From Arthrobacter alpinus (GTDB lineage: Bacteria; Actinomycetota; Actinomycetes; Actinomycetales; Micrococcaceae), in NCBI RefSeq assembly GCF_001445575.1, contig NZ_CP013200.1:682001-746000 (forward strand): a stretch of DNA of 64,000 nt, written 5' to 3'. This document shows positions 1 through 8,327 of the stretch, piece after piece. The notes below the pieces were generated by a model. That model ran no database searches. It saw only the letters and a program-made list of their open reading frames with translations, and had not been told where the DNA came from. Position numbers and translations under genes: made by a program. How positions within the stretch are numbered: position 1 is the stretch's first letter; every line of letters begins with the position of its first letter.

Positions 1-2
1 TC

Positions 3-470
3 TTGGACGGATTGGAGCCGACGAAGGCTAATTGGCGCCCCGGAGGGAGCGGCAATTCCATCACCTGGCTTGTGTGGCACCTGTCGCGTGGGCAAGACGA
101 ACAAATTGCCGATGTGGCCGGGACGCAGTCTCTTTGGCGCAGCGGAGGGTATGCGGCACGCTTTGCTTTCGAGCTAAACCCGGACGATACCGGTTACGGT
201 CACTCGAGCGAGCAGGTCTCGGCGGTTCATGTTGATTCCATGGAACTGCTGCGTGAGTACTTCGAGGCGGTTCTGGCGCGGAGCCTGGACTATGTGGGTG
301 GCTTGGCGGATGCCGAGCTCGAGGGGATCGTGGATAAACGCTGGAATCCACCGGTGACCCTCGGTGTTCGGCTCATCAGTATTCTCGATGACTGTGTGCA
401 ACATGGCGGTCAGGCGGCGTATGTGAAGGGCTTGCTGGCTCAGGGCAACTTTGCTCCTGCGCTTCGTTAG
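3..470 (+). CDS. DinB-superfamily (DUF664-like) protein, 5' truncated by window edge
   Basis: About 155 residues are visible and the frame stays open to the window edge, so the true start probably lies outside. The sequence has the layout of the DinB/DUF664 four-helix family: an N-terminal W-LVWHLSRGQDEQ segment with a metal-type histidine and a late DDCVQHGGQAAYVKGLL helix carrying another. Actinobacterial members include mycothiol-dependent transferases and uncharacterised stress proteins, so the substrate cannot be assigned. A perfect 17-bp hairpin lies 24 bases past the stop. The family call is from sequence resemblance; the function is unknown. Confidence 0.7.
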   Translation: MDGLEPTKANWRPGGSGNSITWLVWHLSRGQDEQIADVAGTQSLWRSGGYAARFAFELNPDDTGYGHSSEQVSAVHVDSMELLREYFEAVLARSLDYVGGLADAELEGIVDKRWNPPVTLGVRLISILDDCVQHGGQAAYVKGLLAQGNFAPALR

Positions 471-494
471 GACGAAATGGTACGCCAGTCCAAG

Positions 495-530
495 AGCTGC
501 GCACCGTTGTTTGAACAACGGTGCGCAGCT
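495..530 (+). terminator. Perfect 17-bp hairpin after the DinB-like gene
   Basis: The arms at 495-511 and 514-530 are exactly complementary around a 2-nt loop. There is no U-tract, which is common for hairpins at gene ends in high-GC actinobacteria. Its position shortly after the stop suggests a transcription terminator. The remaining bases up to the next gene at 753 contain no coding signal that I can see. Confidence 0.6.
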
Positions 531-752
531 GCAAACTCTGCAACTCAGGCCCCGGCGTGCTCGCCTCAAAAGGAGACCCCTTACATATTTCGGCGGCCCC
601 ACCTAGACTGACAACAACCCCGCTGTCCACCCTCAATCCCGTGCACCATCTACGTGTTTTCAGGGTGCCACATAAGGCGTCAGGGGGTTGATTTCTCGTT
701 GCACTTGAAGCGCCAAAAATGGTGGCTTCTGAACTAACTGGGAAGGAAAACC

Positions 753-1964
753 ATGTCAGGAAACAAAGCAGTTGCCTACAAGGGACCGGGGGTTGTCGAG
801 GTCATCGACATCGATTACCCCACGTTTGAACTTAAGGACGGACCGGGCGTCAACCCGGCCAATGTGGGGAGAAAAGTTCCCCACGGCGTCATCCTGCGCA
901 CCGTCGCCACCAACATTTGCGGCTCGGATCAGCACATGGTGCGAGGACGCACCACCGCCCCCTCGGACCTAGTCTTGGGCCACGAAATCACCGGCGAAGT
1001 AGTTGAAGTCGGCTCGGATGTGGAGTTCATCAAGGTGGGTGACATCTGTTCCGTACCCTTCAATATTGCTTGCGGCCGCTGCCGCAACTGCAAGGAGCGC
1101 AAAACCGGTATCTGCCTCAACGTCAATCCGGACCGCCCCGGCAGCGCCTACGGCTACGTTGACATGGGCGGCTGGGTGGGTGGCCAAGCCGAGTACGTTT
1201 TGGTTCCCTACGCCGATTGGAACTTGCTGAAGTTCCCGGATCGGGACCAGGCGCTCGAGAAGATGCTCGATTTGACCATGCTTTCGGATATTTTCCCCAC
1301 CGGCTTCCACGGGGCCGTCACGGCTGGGGTGGGTGTGGGTTCCACCGTCTACATCGCCGGGGCCGGGCCGGTTGGCCTCGCTGCGGCAACGTCGGCGCAC
1401 TTGTTGGGTGCCGCCGTCGTCATTGTCGGTGACATGAACGCGGACAGACTGGCACAGGCACGTACCTTCGGCTGCGAGACCATCGACCTTTCTGACGGCG
1501 AACCGGGCGCCCAGATCGAGCAGCTGCTGGGTGTGCCCGAGGTGGATTGTGCGGTGGACGCCGTTGGTTTCGAGGCAAAGGGCCATGGGCACGGCGCGGG
1601 CGAGGCTCCGGCCACAGTTCTGAACTCGCTCATGGACATTACGGCTGCGGGCGGGTCCTTGGGCATTCCGGGCCTTTATGTCACGGGTGATCCGGGCGGC
1701 ATTGATGCGGCGGCTCAAAAGGGTGCCCTGTCGCTGAGTTTGGGCACCGGCTGGGCCAAGTCACTGTCCTTCACCACGGGGCAGTGCCCCGTCATGAAGT
1801 ACAACCGCGGCCTGATGATGGCGATCCTGCATGACAAGGTTTCCATTGCCAAGAACGTCAACGCGAAGGCGATTTCTCTCGCCGATGCGCCGCGCGGCTA
1901 TGCCGAGTTCGACGCCGGTGCAGCCACCAAATACGTCCTGAACCCCAACGGATACCTGAACTAG
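753..1964 (+). CDS. fdhA: Glutathione-independent formaldehyde dehydrogenase (Zn/NAD)
   Basis: This 403-residue zinc alcohol dehydrogenase is close in length and layout to Pseudomonas putida formaldehyde dehydrogenase, which oxidises formaldehyde to formate with tightly bound NAD and no thiol cofactor. Catalytic-zinc ligands are visible as Cys56, His77 (in GHE) and Asp179. Structural-zinc cysteines are Cys107, 110, 113 and 121. The dinucleotide motif GAGPVG sits at 203-208. The spacing of all ligands matches the Pseudomonas enzyme with an offset of ten. The start is ATG after GGGAAGGAAAACC. It appears monocistronic and ends in a strong hairpin shared with the convergent neighbour. Some relatives act on other aldehydes. 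Confidence 0.88.
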   Translation: MSGNKAVAYKGPGVVEVIDIDYPTFELKDGPGVNPANVGRKVPHGVILRTVATNICGSDQHMVRGRTTAPSDLVLGHEITGEVVEVGSDVEFIKVGDICSVPFNIACGRCRNCKERKTGICLNVNPDRPGSAYGYVDMGGWVGGQAEYVLVPYADWNLLKFPDRDQALEKMLDLTMLSDIFPTGFHGAVTAGVGVGSTVYIAGAGPVGLAAATSAHLLGAAVVIVGDMNADRLAQARTFGCETIDLSDGEPGAQIEQLLGVPEVDCAVDAVGFEAKGHGHGAGEAPATVLNSLMDITAAGGSLGIPGLYVTGDPGGIDAAAQKGALSLSLGTGWAKSLSFTTGQCPVMKYNRGLMMAILHDKVSIAKNVNAKAISLADAPRGYAEFDAGAATKYVLNPNGYLN

Positions 1965-1985
1965 ACAGGGCAGCTAGGCAGTCAT

Positions 1986-2033
1986 ACGCCGGTTCGGCGC
2001 AGCTGAGGATCCTCGTCTGCGCCGAACCGGCGT
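1986..2033 (+). terminator. 17-bp inverted repeat between convergent genes
   Basis: The arms at 1986-2002 and 2017-2033 are perfectly complementary around a 14-nt loop that is itself partly palindromic (GAGGATCCTC). It sits between the converging fdhA and Stealth genes and probably terminates both. Confidence 0.65.
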
Positions 2034-2046
2034 TTGCCTGCCCGTG

Positions 2047-3585
2047 CTATTTTTCCCAGGGAGCCTTGAACGGGAAGTACTGTTCCAAAAATTCGGTGAC
2101 TAATAGCCGGCGCTTTTCCGGGGCGGCGTCACCAAAACTACCGTCGTTGAGGCACAGAAAGTCGGCATTGCGCCGAGCTAGCACCTGCGGTAATTCGGCA
2201 AGCCCTGCCATGTTGGCCGTGTCAACGTACAGTCCATGGCCGTCCTTGTGCATGACCGCACGGCCTGTGAGTAGCGCGTAGTAGTGGTACAGCGAGTTGG
2301 TCACTGAAATATTGTCCGCGGCCCTGAACGTGCTGGCTGCCGTTGCTGCGAACTCTGCTGCAAATTCCTGTTCCAGCTCGGCCAGCACCGAGCGCCGCAG
2401 AGGCGCCGCGCTGTGTTCCAAATGATGGGTTGTAAAGGTGCCAAAGCGGTCCCATAGAAGCCTTCGGTTGACGCGGGCCGAGTTCTCAAAACCACTGCGT
2501 TCCACGTCGCTTTCACCCAGACCGATGCGGTTGGGGGAGAGCATGAAGCGGGTGATGCCACCCGGCGTGAAAAACATATCCGGTGAGAGCGGTCGGCCAA
2601 AGAACATGTCGTCATTGGAATAGAGGAAATGCTCCGCCAAGCTGTCGATATGGTGCAGCTGGGATTCCACTGCCATGGAATTGTGCGTTGGGAGCACCGC
2701 GGGGTTGCCAAAGTGCTCGCCGCTGCGGACCAGCGTGACCTTGGGATGTTCGGCCAGCCAGCTGGGAGCCGGAGAGTCTGTGGCAATGAAGATGTGCCGG
2801 ACCCACGGAGCAAAGAGGTGAACCGAACGCAATGCGTACTTCAGCTCGTCGACCTGGCGGAAGCGCGATTCGTGATCGTCACCTTCGCCTAGTTGTGCCC
2901 CCGTTTCCAGTTCTCGGCGGGCTCTCTGATAGGAGAGCGCACTGCCGTCAACCCAGGAAAAGACCATGTCAATGTCGAAACGGATGTCGAAGGCGTGATC
3001 GATGAACATGTTTTCAATGGTCGGCCAACTCTTCCCGTACAGTTCCACGGTACTGAGAGTGGCTTCGCTCCGGTCCACGACCCGGCGGGTAAGGGAATTT
3101 TCCAGCGGCAGGTCAATCCGGGTGTCTAAGAAGTTCCACAGCTCAATTTGCACACCCCACGCCGCCCCGTAATAAAGCCCGCCGGCGGGAGCCACGCGTG
3201 GCCGGAACAGCCTGAAGATTCGTGTCTCGAGCGCGGCCGCGAGCCTGCCGTCCGCAAGCAGGACCGTGGACTTGCGCGTATCCACACTCCGCGCGTAAAA
3301 GGGTTCCTGCGCGAAGGCAGTAGTGAGTGCCTGTTCTAAGGGCTGGCGCAAGGAGCTGTCAATTGCCAGGACGGGGCGTTCATCGTTGCCTCGCACCAGC
3401 AGGTACGCAATGCCACAGTCATTCAGCACCCTGCGGACAGCCAGTAGATCGGAGATCATGGCCTCGCGAGGTGTTAGACCCGCCGTGTTGAGCAACGCCA
3501 ACCGGCCGTGCGAGAGGGAAACATCGTTACGTGCGAGGATCGCTGCCGCCGCGGGAGTGCTGAGAGCAGTAGATTTTCTGGGCAA
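2047..3585 (-). CDS. Stealth-family sugar-phosphate transferase
   Basis: A protein of 512 residues with the hallmark Stealth regions: FDIDMVFSWVDGS (CR1, about 204-214), RFRQVDELKYALRSVHLFAPW (CR2, from about 241), then THNSMAVESQLHHI and LYSNDDMFFG further on. Family members are UDP-sugar:hexose-1-phosphate transferases that build phosphodiester-linked capsule or wall polymers, as in Neisseria and mycobacteria. The N-terminal 200 residues are unlike the core and of unknown role. The start is a TTG preceded by AGGAG at 6 nt spacing. No other capsule genes are adjacent, so its acceptor is unclear. Family call is strong; substrate is inference. Confidence 0.85.
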   Translation of the reverse strand: MPRKSTALSTPAAAAILARNDVSLSHGRLALLNTAGLTPREAMISDLLAVRRVLNDCGIAYLLVRGNDERPVLAIDSSLRQPLEQALTTAFAQEPFYARSVDTRKSTVLLADGRLAAALETRIFRLFRPRVAPAGGLYYGAAWGVQIELWNFLDTRIDLPLENSLTRRVVDRSEATLSTVELYGKSWPTIENMFIDHAFDIRFDIDMVFSWVDGSALSYQRARRELETGAQLGEGDDHESRFRQVDELKYALRSVHLFAPWVRHIFIATDSPAPSWLAEHPKVTLVRSGEHFGNPAVLPTHNSMAVESQLHHIDSLAEHFLYSNDDMFFGRPLSPDMFFTPGGITRFMLSPNRIGLGESDVERSGFENSARVNRRLLWDRFGTFTTHHLEHSAAPLRRSVLAELEQEFAAEFAATAASTFRAADNISVTNSLYHYYALLTGRAVMHKDGHGLYVDTANMAGLAELPQVLARRNADFLCLNDGSFGDAAPEKRRLLVTEFLEQYFPFKAPWEK

Positions 3586-3624
3586 GCAAGGCTCCTGGCG
3601 ATTGTGGGATGGGCCGTCTTGAGC

Positions 3625-5022
3625 TTATCGCTCCGGCACTTGTCCCAGCCGGAACACATTGCTCGGGTCAAAGTACTCGGCCAGCGCCGTGAGTTTCCCC
3701 AGCACTGCTGGAGTGTAATTCCCGGCGAACCCAGCAGCCCCGCTCCCGGCGGAGAAGTTGGGTAAAGTTCCGCCATATGCCCATGGCGACATGTTTGTCA
3801 TTAAGTCCCCAGCATGCGCGCGGAAGGCGGGCAGAACGGGAGGGGGGCCAACGCCCACGGTGCACAGGCCGAAGGGCGCATCACGGTGGCACAAGGCGCT
3901 GGGCACAGCGGGTTCTTGAGCCAGAGCACCGCCAAACTGTCTGATCTCCACCATTAACTGGGGCGAGGAACTATCCGGCCCCGCAGCTTCCAGCAAGCTA
4001 GTGGCCGCAGCCACTGGGAAGTCTGCCAGTAACGTGTGGCCCTCGGCGGCTGGCAGTGGGTCTTCGGGATCCGAGTGGACCATCCCGATCATGGAGGAAG
4101 GCATCGGCCCCACCGCATCCATAAGCAACGACCCGGCCGAGCGCATCGGCGCAAGCCAGGTGGCGCCGTCGTCCGCTGTTCCGATGTAGACGTACCTGAC
4201 GGCAATGGTGAATTTCCCGGCGAGTGGTTCGGGTACGCCAGGCAGGGGCGGCAATTGCATCATGGCTACGGAGGTGGTGGCGGCGCCGGGGAGAGTGGGG
4301 CACCATTGGGCCCAGGTGCGCAGCACGTTTTCGACGTGGAATGCGTCAAAAAACAGGGCGCCGGCGTAGATGAAAGGGAGTTCCAGCAGCTCAAATTCCA
4401 TGCCCGTGATGATGCCCAGCGAGCCCTTGCCGCCGCGCAGCCCCCAGAAGAGCTCCGGATCCGATTGCGCCGAAACCTGGTGAAGTTCTCCATCGCCGGT
4501 GACGACTTCGAACGAGCGCACGCGGTCAGATGCGGCGCCGAAGGTTCTCGCCATGGGGCCGATACCGCCGCCGCTCGTGTAGCCGGCCACGCTGACCCCC
4601 GGCGCTGAACAGGAGAGGCCCGTCAGCCCCACGCCCTCGCAGGCCGACAAGATCGTTTTCCAGGTGACTCCGGCACCAATCCGGGCGGTGCGTTTGTCGA
4701 CGTCCAGGACAAAAGTGTCGAGGGCTCGAGTGTGGATGAGCAGGGCGCCGTCCATTTCGCTGGCAATGCCGTGCCCGGTTGCTTGTACGGCGACGAGCAG
4801 CCCGTTGGCGGCCGCAAATTTGACGACTTCGGCCACATCTCCGGGGTTAGCGGCTTCCACTACGGCGGCTGGCGAGGCTTGCACGGCGAGGTTCCACGGA
4901 GTCGCTAATTCGTCGTAAGCGGGGACTCCGGGCTCATGCAGTGCACCGGCCAGATTACGGCGCAGCGCCCCAAATACGATGTTGTGGACAGTGGCTGGTT
5001 CCGGCGTTTGGGGCGATTCCAT
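3625..5022 (-). CDS. FAD-binding oxidoreductase, berberine-bridge (BBE) type
   Basis: About 465 residues with an N-terminal FAD_binding_4 domain (VQATGHG, whose histidine is at the position where this family can tether FAD) and a C-terminal BBE segment ending NYTPAVLGKLTALAEYFDPSNVFRLGQ. I placed the start at 5022 (MESPQTPEP) because GGAGGACACC lies directly upstream; an upstream ATG at 5052 is also in frame. Relatives oxidise sugars, alkaloids or reticuline-like substrates, so the substrate here is open. It converges with nothing and lies 39 bases from the Stealth gene start, so the two may be co-transcribed. Confidence 0.8.
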   Translation of the reverse strand: MESPQTPEPATVHNIVFGALRRNLAGALHEPGVPAYDELATPWNLAVQASPAAVVEAANPGDVAEVVKFAAANGLLVAVQATGHGIASEMDGALLIHTRALDTFVLDVDKRTARIGAGVTWKTILSACEGVGLTGLSCSAPGVSVAGYTSGGGIGPMARTFGAASDRVRSFEVVTGDGELHQVSAQSDPELFWGLRGGKGSLGIITGMEFELLELPFIYAGALFFDAFHVENVLRTWAQWCPTLPGAATTSVAMMQLPPLPGVPEPLAGKFTIAVRYVYIGTADDGATWLAPMRSAGSLLMDAVGPMPSSMIGMVHSDPEDPLPAAEGHTLLADFPVAAATSLLEAAGPDSSSPQLMVEIRQFGGALAQEPAVPSALCHRDAPFGLCTVGVGPPPVLPAFRAHAGDLMTNMSPWAYGGTLPNFSAGSGAAGFAGNYTPAVLGKLTALAEYFDPSNVFRLGQVPER

Positions 5023-5145
5023 GGTGTCCTCCGCAGATTGGCCGCCGCACAACGCATCAGACCCCCAGACGGCCTATCTTTAAGCGTGCCACTGCTTGGG
5101 CGAGCTGGCTAGATCACTGCGGAAAGTTCGACGGCGGATCCCGCG

Positions 5146-5568
5146 TTAGCCCGCCATCGGCCGCTTTTTGCGGTGGAACAGGAGCGCCACGGCGATTCCG
5201 GCCAGCCAGAAATCCTTGGCCATAGCGGTTCCGGCCGGCGTGGGGCGGATGCCGTCGGCTTCGGTCATGCCGGGGGACTTCAAATATGTGGCCACGAGCC
5301 CGCCGGAGAATGCTCCGAGCGCCAGCCCGGCCAGACGGCTGGATACGAATGGGGTTAAGATGACTGCGCCGACGGCGATTTCGGAGTAGGCCAGACGGCT
5401 GCCAAATTGTTCGGGCGTCCAGGTGCTCACTTGGGGGATGACGCGTTGGGCGGCGTCCTGCAGACCTGCGGCGTGTTCGGGCGTTAGTTTGAGCTTGCCA
5501 ATACCGGAGTTGAGAATGAATGCACCGGAGACCAGTCGTAGTGCGGCGTTGCTGATGCTGAATCCCAT
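5146..5568 (-). CDS. DoxX-like small membrane protein
   Basis: A 140-residue protein with four likely hydrophobic helices, starting MGFSISNAALRLVSGAFILNSGIGKL and ending in a basic HRKKRPMAG tail. The N-terminal helix with an NSG-GKL pattern resembles DoxX/MauE-type proteins, a group linked to quinone or thiol redox chemistry. The ribosome site AGGAG precedes the ATG. It lies upstream of the BBE oxidase on the same strand with a gap of about 120 bases. The redox role is inferred from the family only. Confidence 0.6.
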   Translation of the reverse strand: MGFSISNAALRLVSGAFILNSGIGKLKLTPEHAAGLQDAAQRVIPQVSTWTPEQFGSRLAYSEIAVGAVILTPFVSSRLAGLALGAFSGGLVATYLKSPGMTEADGIRPTPAGTAMAKDFWLAGIAVALLFHRKKRPMAG

Positions 5569-5706
5569 GGGTTTCTCCTGAGGTTCGTGGTGAGTGGTTC
5601 GTGAAAAGCGGTAGTGGTTTCAGCCTAGGGTTGTAGCCCGGTCATGGCTAGTGTCCTGTTCGGCAGCCCAGGGGCCCGTGGGCCACGAACGACGTTGGGC
5701 GATTCG

Positions 5707-5759
5707 AAACTGCAGCTAAAGGGGGTGCCGAGGCCCGGGACCCCCTTTAGCTGCAGTTT
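5707..5759 (-). terminator. Perfect 20-bp inverted repeat after the TetR gene
   Basis: The arms at 5707-5726 and 5740-5759 are exactly complementary around a 13-nt loop. The repeat starts 5 bases after the stop codon that the TetR gene would have if its apparent frameshift were corrected (stop at 5765-5767). This placement supports it as that gene's terminator. Confidence 0.65.
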
Positions 5760-5764
5760 GGAAT

Positions 5765-6546
5765 TCAGCCCTGCGGCCCCCGGGTTGCCGCAAGCCCGGC
5801 GATCAGGGCGTTCAGACCGAGAGAAAAAGCCGCGTCGGCGTCATTTTGCACAGGCTTGGCTGAATCGGCCGGATCCGGTGCGTGGCCCGCGCCGGCCGTG
5901 CCCGTAACGCCCGTGCCCCGTCCGCCGTGCCCCTCATGCTCGCTCTACCTAGCCCGCGGTGGGTCACAGCGACGCTGAAGCTTGGAGCCTGCGGGGCGAG
6001 CGAACCGGCGTCGAAAATGTCGTCGGGTGCGTTGACGTCATAGGCCGAACCGTAAATGAACGACTCCAGCGCCACGACGGCGTCAATGACGGATTCCGGA
6101 GCCCAGCCGGCCGCCAGAAATCCGTTCGTAACGGCCTCGTACATGGTGATGGTCGCCGGTGCGTTGGTGACCGGCAGCAGTGCAATGACGGGGATCAGTG
6201 GTAGGTGCGCGGCGAAAACATCCCTGTAAGAGCGTGCCCAGCTGGCCACCGCAGCGTCCCATGGTTCGGTGGTAAAGGCGGAAACGTCCACGCGGCCCAT
6301 GAGGTGATCCTCAACGAGCAGCAACACATCCTGCTTTGAACGCACATGGTTGTAAAGAGCCGATGGCGCCACATTCAATGATCTGGCCAGGCCCGCCATG
6401 GTCAAGCCCTTGTAGCCGTCATGGCTGATTAACTTCAGTGCCGCCTTGGTGATCCGCGCGGAACTCAGCAGCGCCTTCGGGGGCCGGCCTGCCCGTCGTC
6501 GCGCTTGATGATGCAGTTCGGCAGTCTCAGCCAAGGCCAATCCCAT
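5765..6546 (-). CDS. TetR-family regulator of the putrescine locus; C-terminus appears frameshifted
   Basis: The N-terminal helix-turn-helix (about residues 27-70, with GLTMAGLARSLNVAPSALYNHV) is typical of TetR repressors. As read, the frame runs to 5812 (244 residues) and its last 40 or so residues are Arg/Ala-rich and unlike the family. In the -1 frame from about 5940 the sequence encodes NDADAAFSLGLNALIAGLAA, a normal TetR tail, and stops at 5765. One missing base is therefore likely. The gene is divergent from the amine oxidase, with a 23-bp palindrome between them as the probable operator. The inducer is unknown; a polyamine is a reasonable guess from context. Confidence 0.8.
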
Positions 6547-6659
6547 TCCTCATCCTTGATCCTGGCGCAATGTCTTCGCGCAGCTTCTTCAGGCACCTAA
6601 ACGCAAGTTTCTTTGGCCTGCCCCTTTACGGCGGCAGGTGACGTCCATTACAGTCTATT

Positions 6660-6682
6660 CTAAATGAACGGCATTCATTTAG
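6660..6682. promoter_or_regulatory. 23-bp palindromic operator between TetR and amine oxidase genes
   Basis: CTAAATGAA and TTCATTTAG are perfect 9-bp arms around a 5-nt spacer (CGGCA). The site lies 38 bases upstream of the amine-oxidase ATG and about 115 bases from the TetR start. AATGAA/TTCATT half-sites are common among TetR repressors. The palindrome is directly seen; its use by this TetR is inferred. Confidence 0.7.
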
Positions 6683-6719
6683 TGAAGCGCATCACGGAAG
6701 TTTTGCAGGAGAGGGAATA

Positions 6720-8105
6720 ATGACATCGGCAGAAAACCCCGTCACGATCCACCGCGACGTCGTCATCATCGGCGCCGGACCATCAGGACTGACCGCCGCG
6801 CACGAACTGAAAAAGGCGGGCCTAAGTGTGGCAGTCTTGGAGGCCCGCGACCGGGTTGGCGGACGCACCTGGTCCAACACGATCGACGGCGCCTGGCTGG
6901 AGATCGGCGGCCAGTGGGTCTCCCCGGACCAGACTGCCCTGATCGGGCTGCTCGATGAACTGGGTCTGGACACCTACTCGCGCTACCGCGACGGCGACAG
7001 CGTCTACATCGCCCCCGACGGCACCCGCACCCGCTACACCGGCGAAATGTTCCCGGTCGCCGCAGACACCGAGTCCGAGATGAACAAACTCATCGCCACT
7101 CTGGACGCGCTGGCAGCTCTCATGGATCCCGCCACGCCTTGGGCGCACCCGCAGGCCCGCGAACTGGACATCATCTCCTTCCATCATTGGCTGCGCACCC
7201 AGTCCGGCAACGAGGAAGCCTGTAATAACATCGGCCTGTTCATTGCTGGCGGCATGCTCACCAAGCCCGCCCACGCATTTTCCGCGCTGCAGGCTGTGTT
7301 CATGGCATCCTCGGCAGGTTCCTTCAGCAACCTTGTGGACGACAACTTCATCCTCGACAAGCGCGTGGTGGGCGGCATGCAGGGCGTTTCCCTCGCGATC
7401 GCCAAAGAGCTTGGCGCCGATGTCATTTTGAATTCCCCGGCCCGGACCGTCCGTTGGGAGAAGAACGACGCCGGCTACCTCGCCACCGTGATTGCCGACG
7501 GCGCCACCGTCACCGCCAAGCGTGTGGTCATGGCCGTTCCGCCCAACCTGTACACCCGGGTCTCCTTCGATCCGCCGCTGCCACGCCGCCAGCACCAGAT
7601 GCACCAGCACCAATCCCTGGGGCTGGTCATCAAGGTTCATGCAGTCTATGAAACCCCGTTCTGGCGCGAAGACGGGCTGTCCGGCACCGGCTTCAGTGCT
7701 TCCTCGCTGGTTCAAGAGGTCTACGACAACACAAACCACCAGGACCCCCGCGGCACCTTGGTTGGCTTCGTTTCCGATGAAAAGGCCGACTACGCATTCA
7801 CGCTTTCCCCAGAACAGCGGAAGAAGGAAATTACCGCATCGCTCGCGGAATTCCTTGGCGATGCTGCTGCGGAACCGGTGGTCTACTACGAATCCGATTG
7901 GGGCTCGGAAGAGTGGACCCGTGGCGCCTACGCCGCCAGCTACGATCTGGGCGGGTTGCACCGCTACGGTCCGGATCAGCTGACACCCGTGGGACCCATT
8001 CACTGGTCATGTTCAGATCTGGCTGCGGAGGGCTATCAGCACGTGGACGGCGCCGTCCGAATGGGGCAGTTCACCGCCAACAAGCTGATCGCAGAGCTCG
8101 AATAA
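6720..8105 (+). CDS. puo: Flavin amine oxidase, probable putrescine oxidase
   Basis: A 461-residue FAD amine oxidase. The ADP-binding motif GAGPSG is at 18-23, followed by EARDRVGGRTW at 41-51. The segments GGQWVSPDQTALI, FIAGGMLTKPAHAFSALQ and ESDWGSEEWTRGAYAAS, and the C-terminal VDGAVRMGQ, closely match actinobacterial putrescine oxidases (Rhodococcus, Kocuria), which convert putrescine to 4-aminobutanal with H2O2 and ammonia. A good AGGAGAGG ribosome site is present. It is divergent from the TetR gene and followed by a universal stress gene and an amine/amino-acid permease, which fits polyamine uptake and use. Tyramine or another amine cannot be excluded. Confidence 0.82.
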   Translation: MTSAENPVTIHRDVVIIGAGPSGLTAAHELKKAGLSVAVLEARDRVGGRTWSNTIDGAWLEIGGQWVSPDQTALIGLLDELGLDTYSRYRDGDSVYIAPDGTRTRYTGEMFPVAADTESEMNKLIATLDALAALMDPATPWAHPQARELDIISFHHWLRTQSGNEEACNNIGLFIAGGMLTKPAHAFSALQAVFMASSAGSFSNLVDDNFILDKRVVGGMQGVSLAIAKELGADVILNSPARTVRWEKNDAGYLATVIADGATVTAKRVVMAVPPNLYTRVSFDPPLPRRQHQMHQHQSLGLVIKVHAVYETPFWREDGLSGTGFSASSLVQEVYDNTNHQDPRGTLVGFVSDEKADYAFTLSPEQRKKEITASLAEFLGDAAAEPVVYYESDWGSEEWTRGAYAASYDLGGLHRYGPDQLTPVGPIHWSCSDLAAEGYQHVDGAVRMGQFTANKLIAELE

Positions 8106-8136
8106 CGCTGGCAGCCATGGCCTGCCAGCCCTCGGC

Positions 8137-8220
8137 CCGGCATTTTTCCGGCGACTATCCGACGCGTCGGCCGCAAGCGGCCTTTGGCGTCTCCTTTACG
8201 TCGCCTACAAAAAATGCCGG
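8137..8220 (+). repeat. 84-bp dispersed intergenic element, copy 1
   Basis: The element is bounded by CCGGCATTTTT and AAAAATGCCGG inverted ends, with a second nested pair (GGCGAC/GTCGCC). It contains an internal CCGACGCGTCGG palindrome and a GGCCGC/GCGGCC hairpin. The reverse complement recurs at 28956-29039 with about 80 of 84 bases identical by eye. It has no coding capacity and is REP- or MITE-like. Confidence 0.8.
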
Positions 8221-8327
8221 CTCCGCGGTCTGGCCCGGCAGTCACCACTGATTCGCCGTGCTTCGGTCAGCTTTTAGCGGATTCACCTTGAGCATTACAT
8301 GACACAGACGTCCTGAGGAGGACCCTT

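Noticed and set aside
969..1718. A 249-residue minus-strand frame inside fdhA
   Set aside because: It is antisense to conserved zinc-ligand codons of fdhA and has no family likeness.
6822..8003. A 393-residue minus-strand frame opposite the amine oxidase
   Set aside because: It mirrors the oxidase's codons, has no motif and no ribosome site, and the oxidase is clear.
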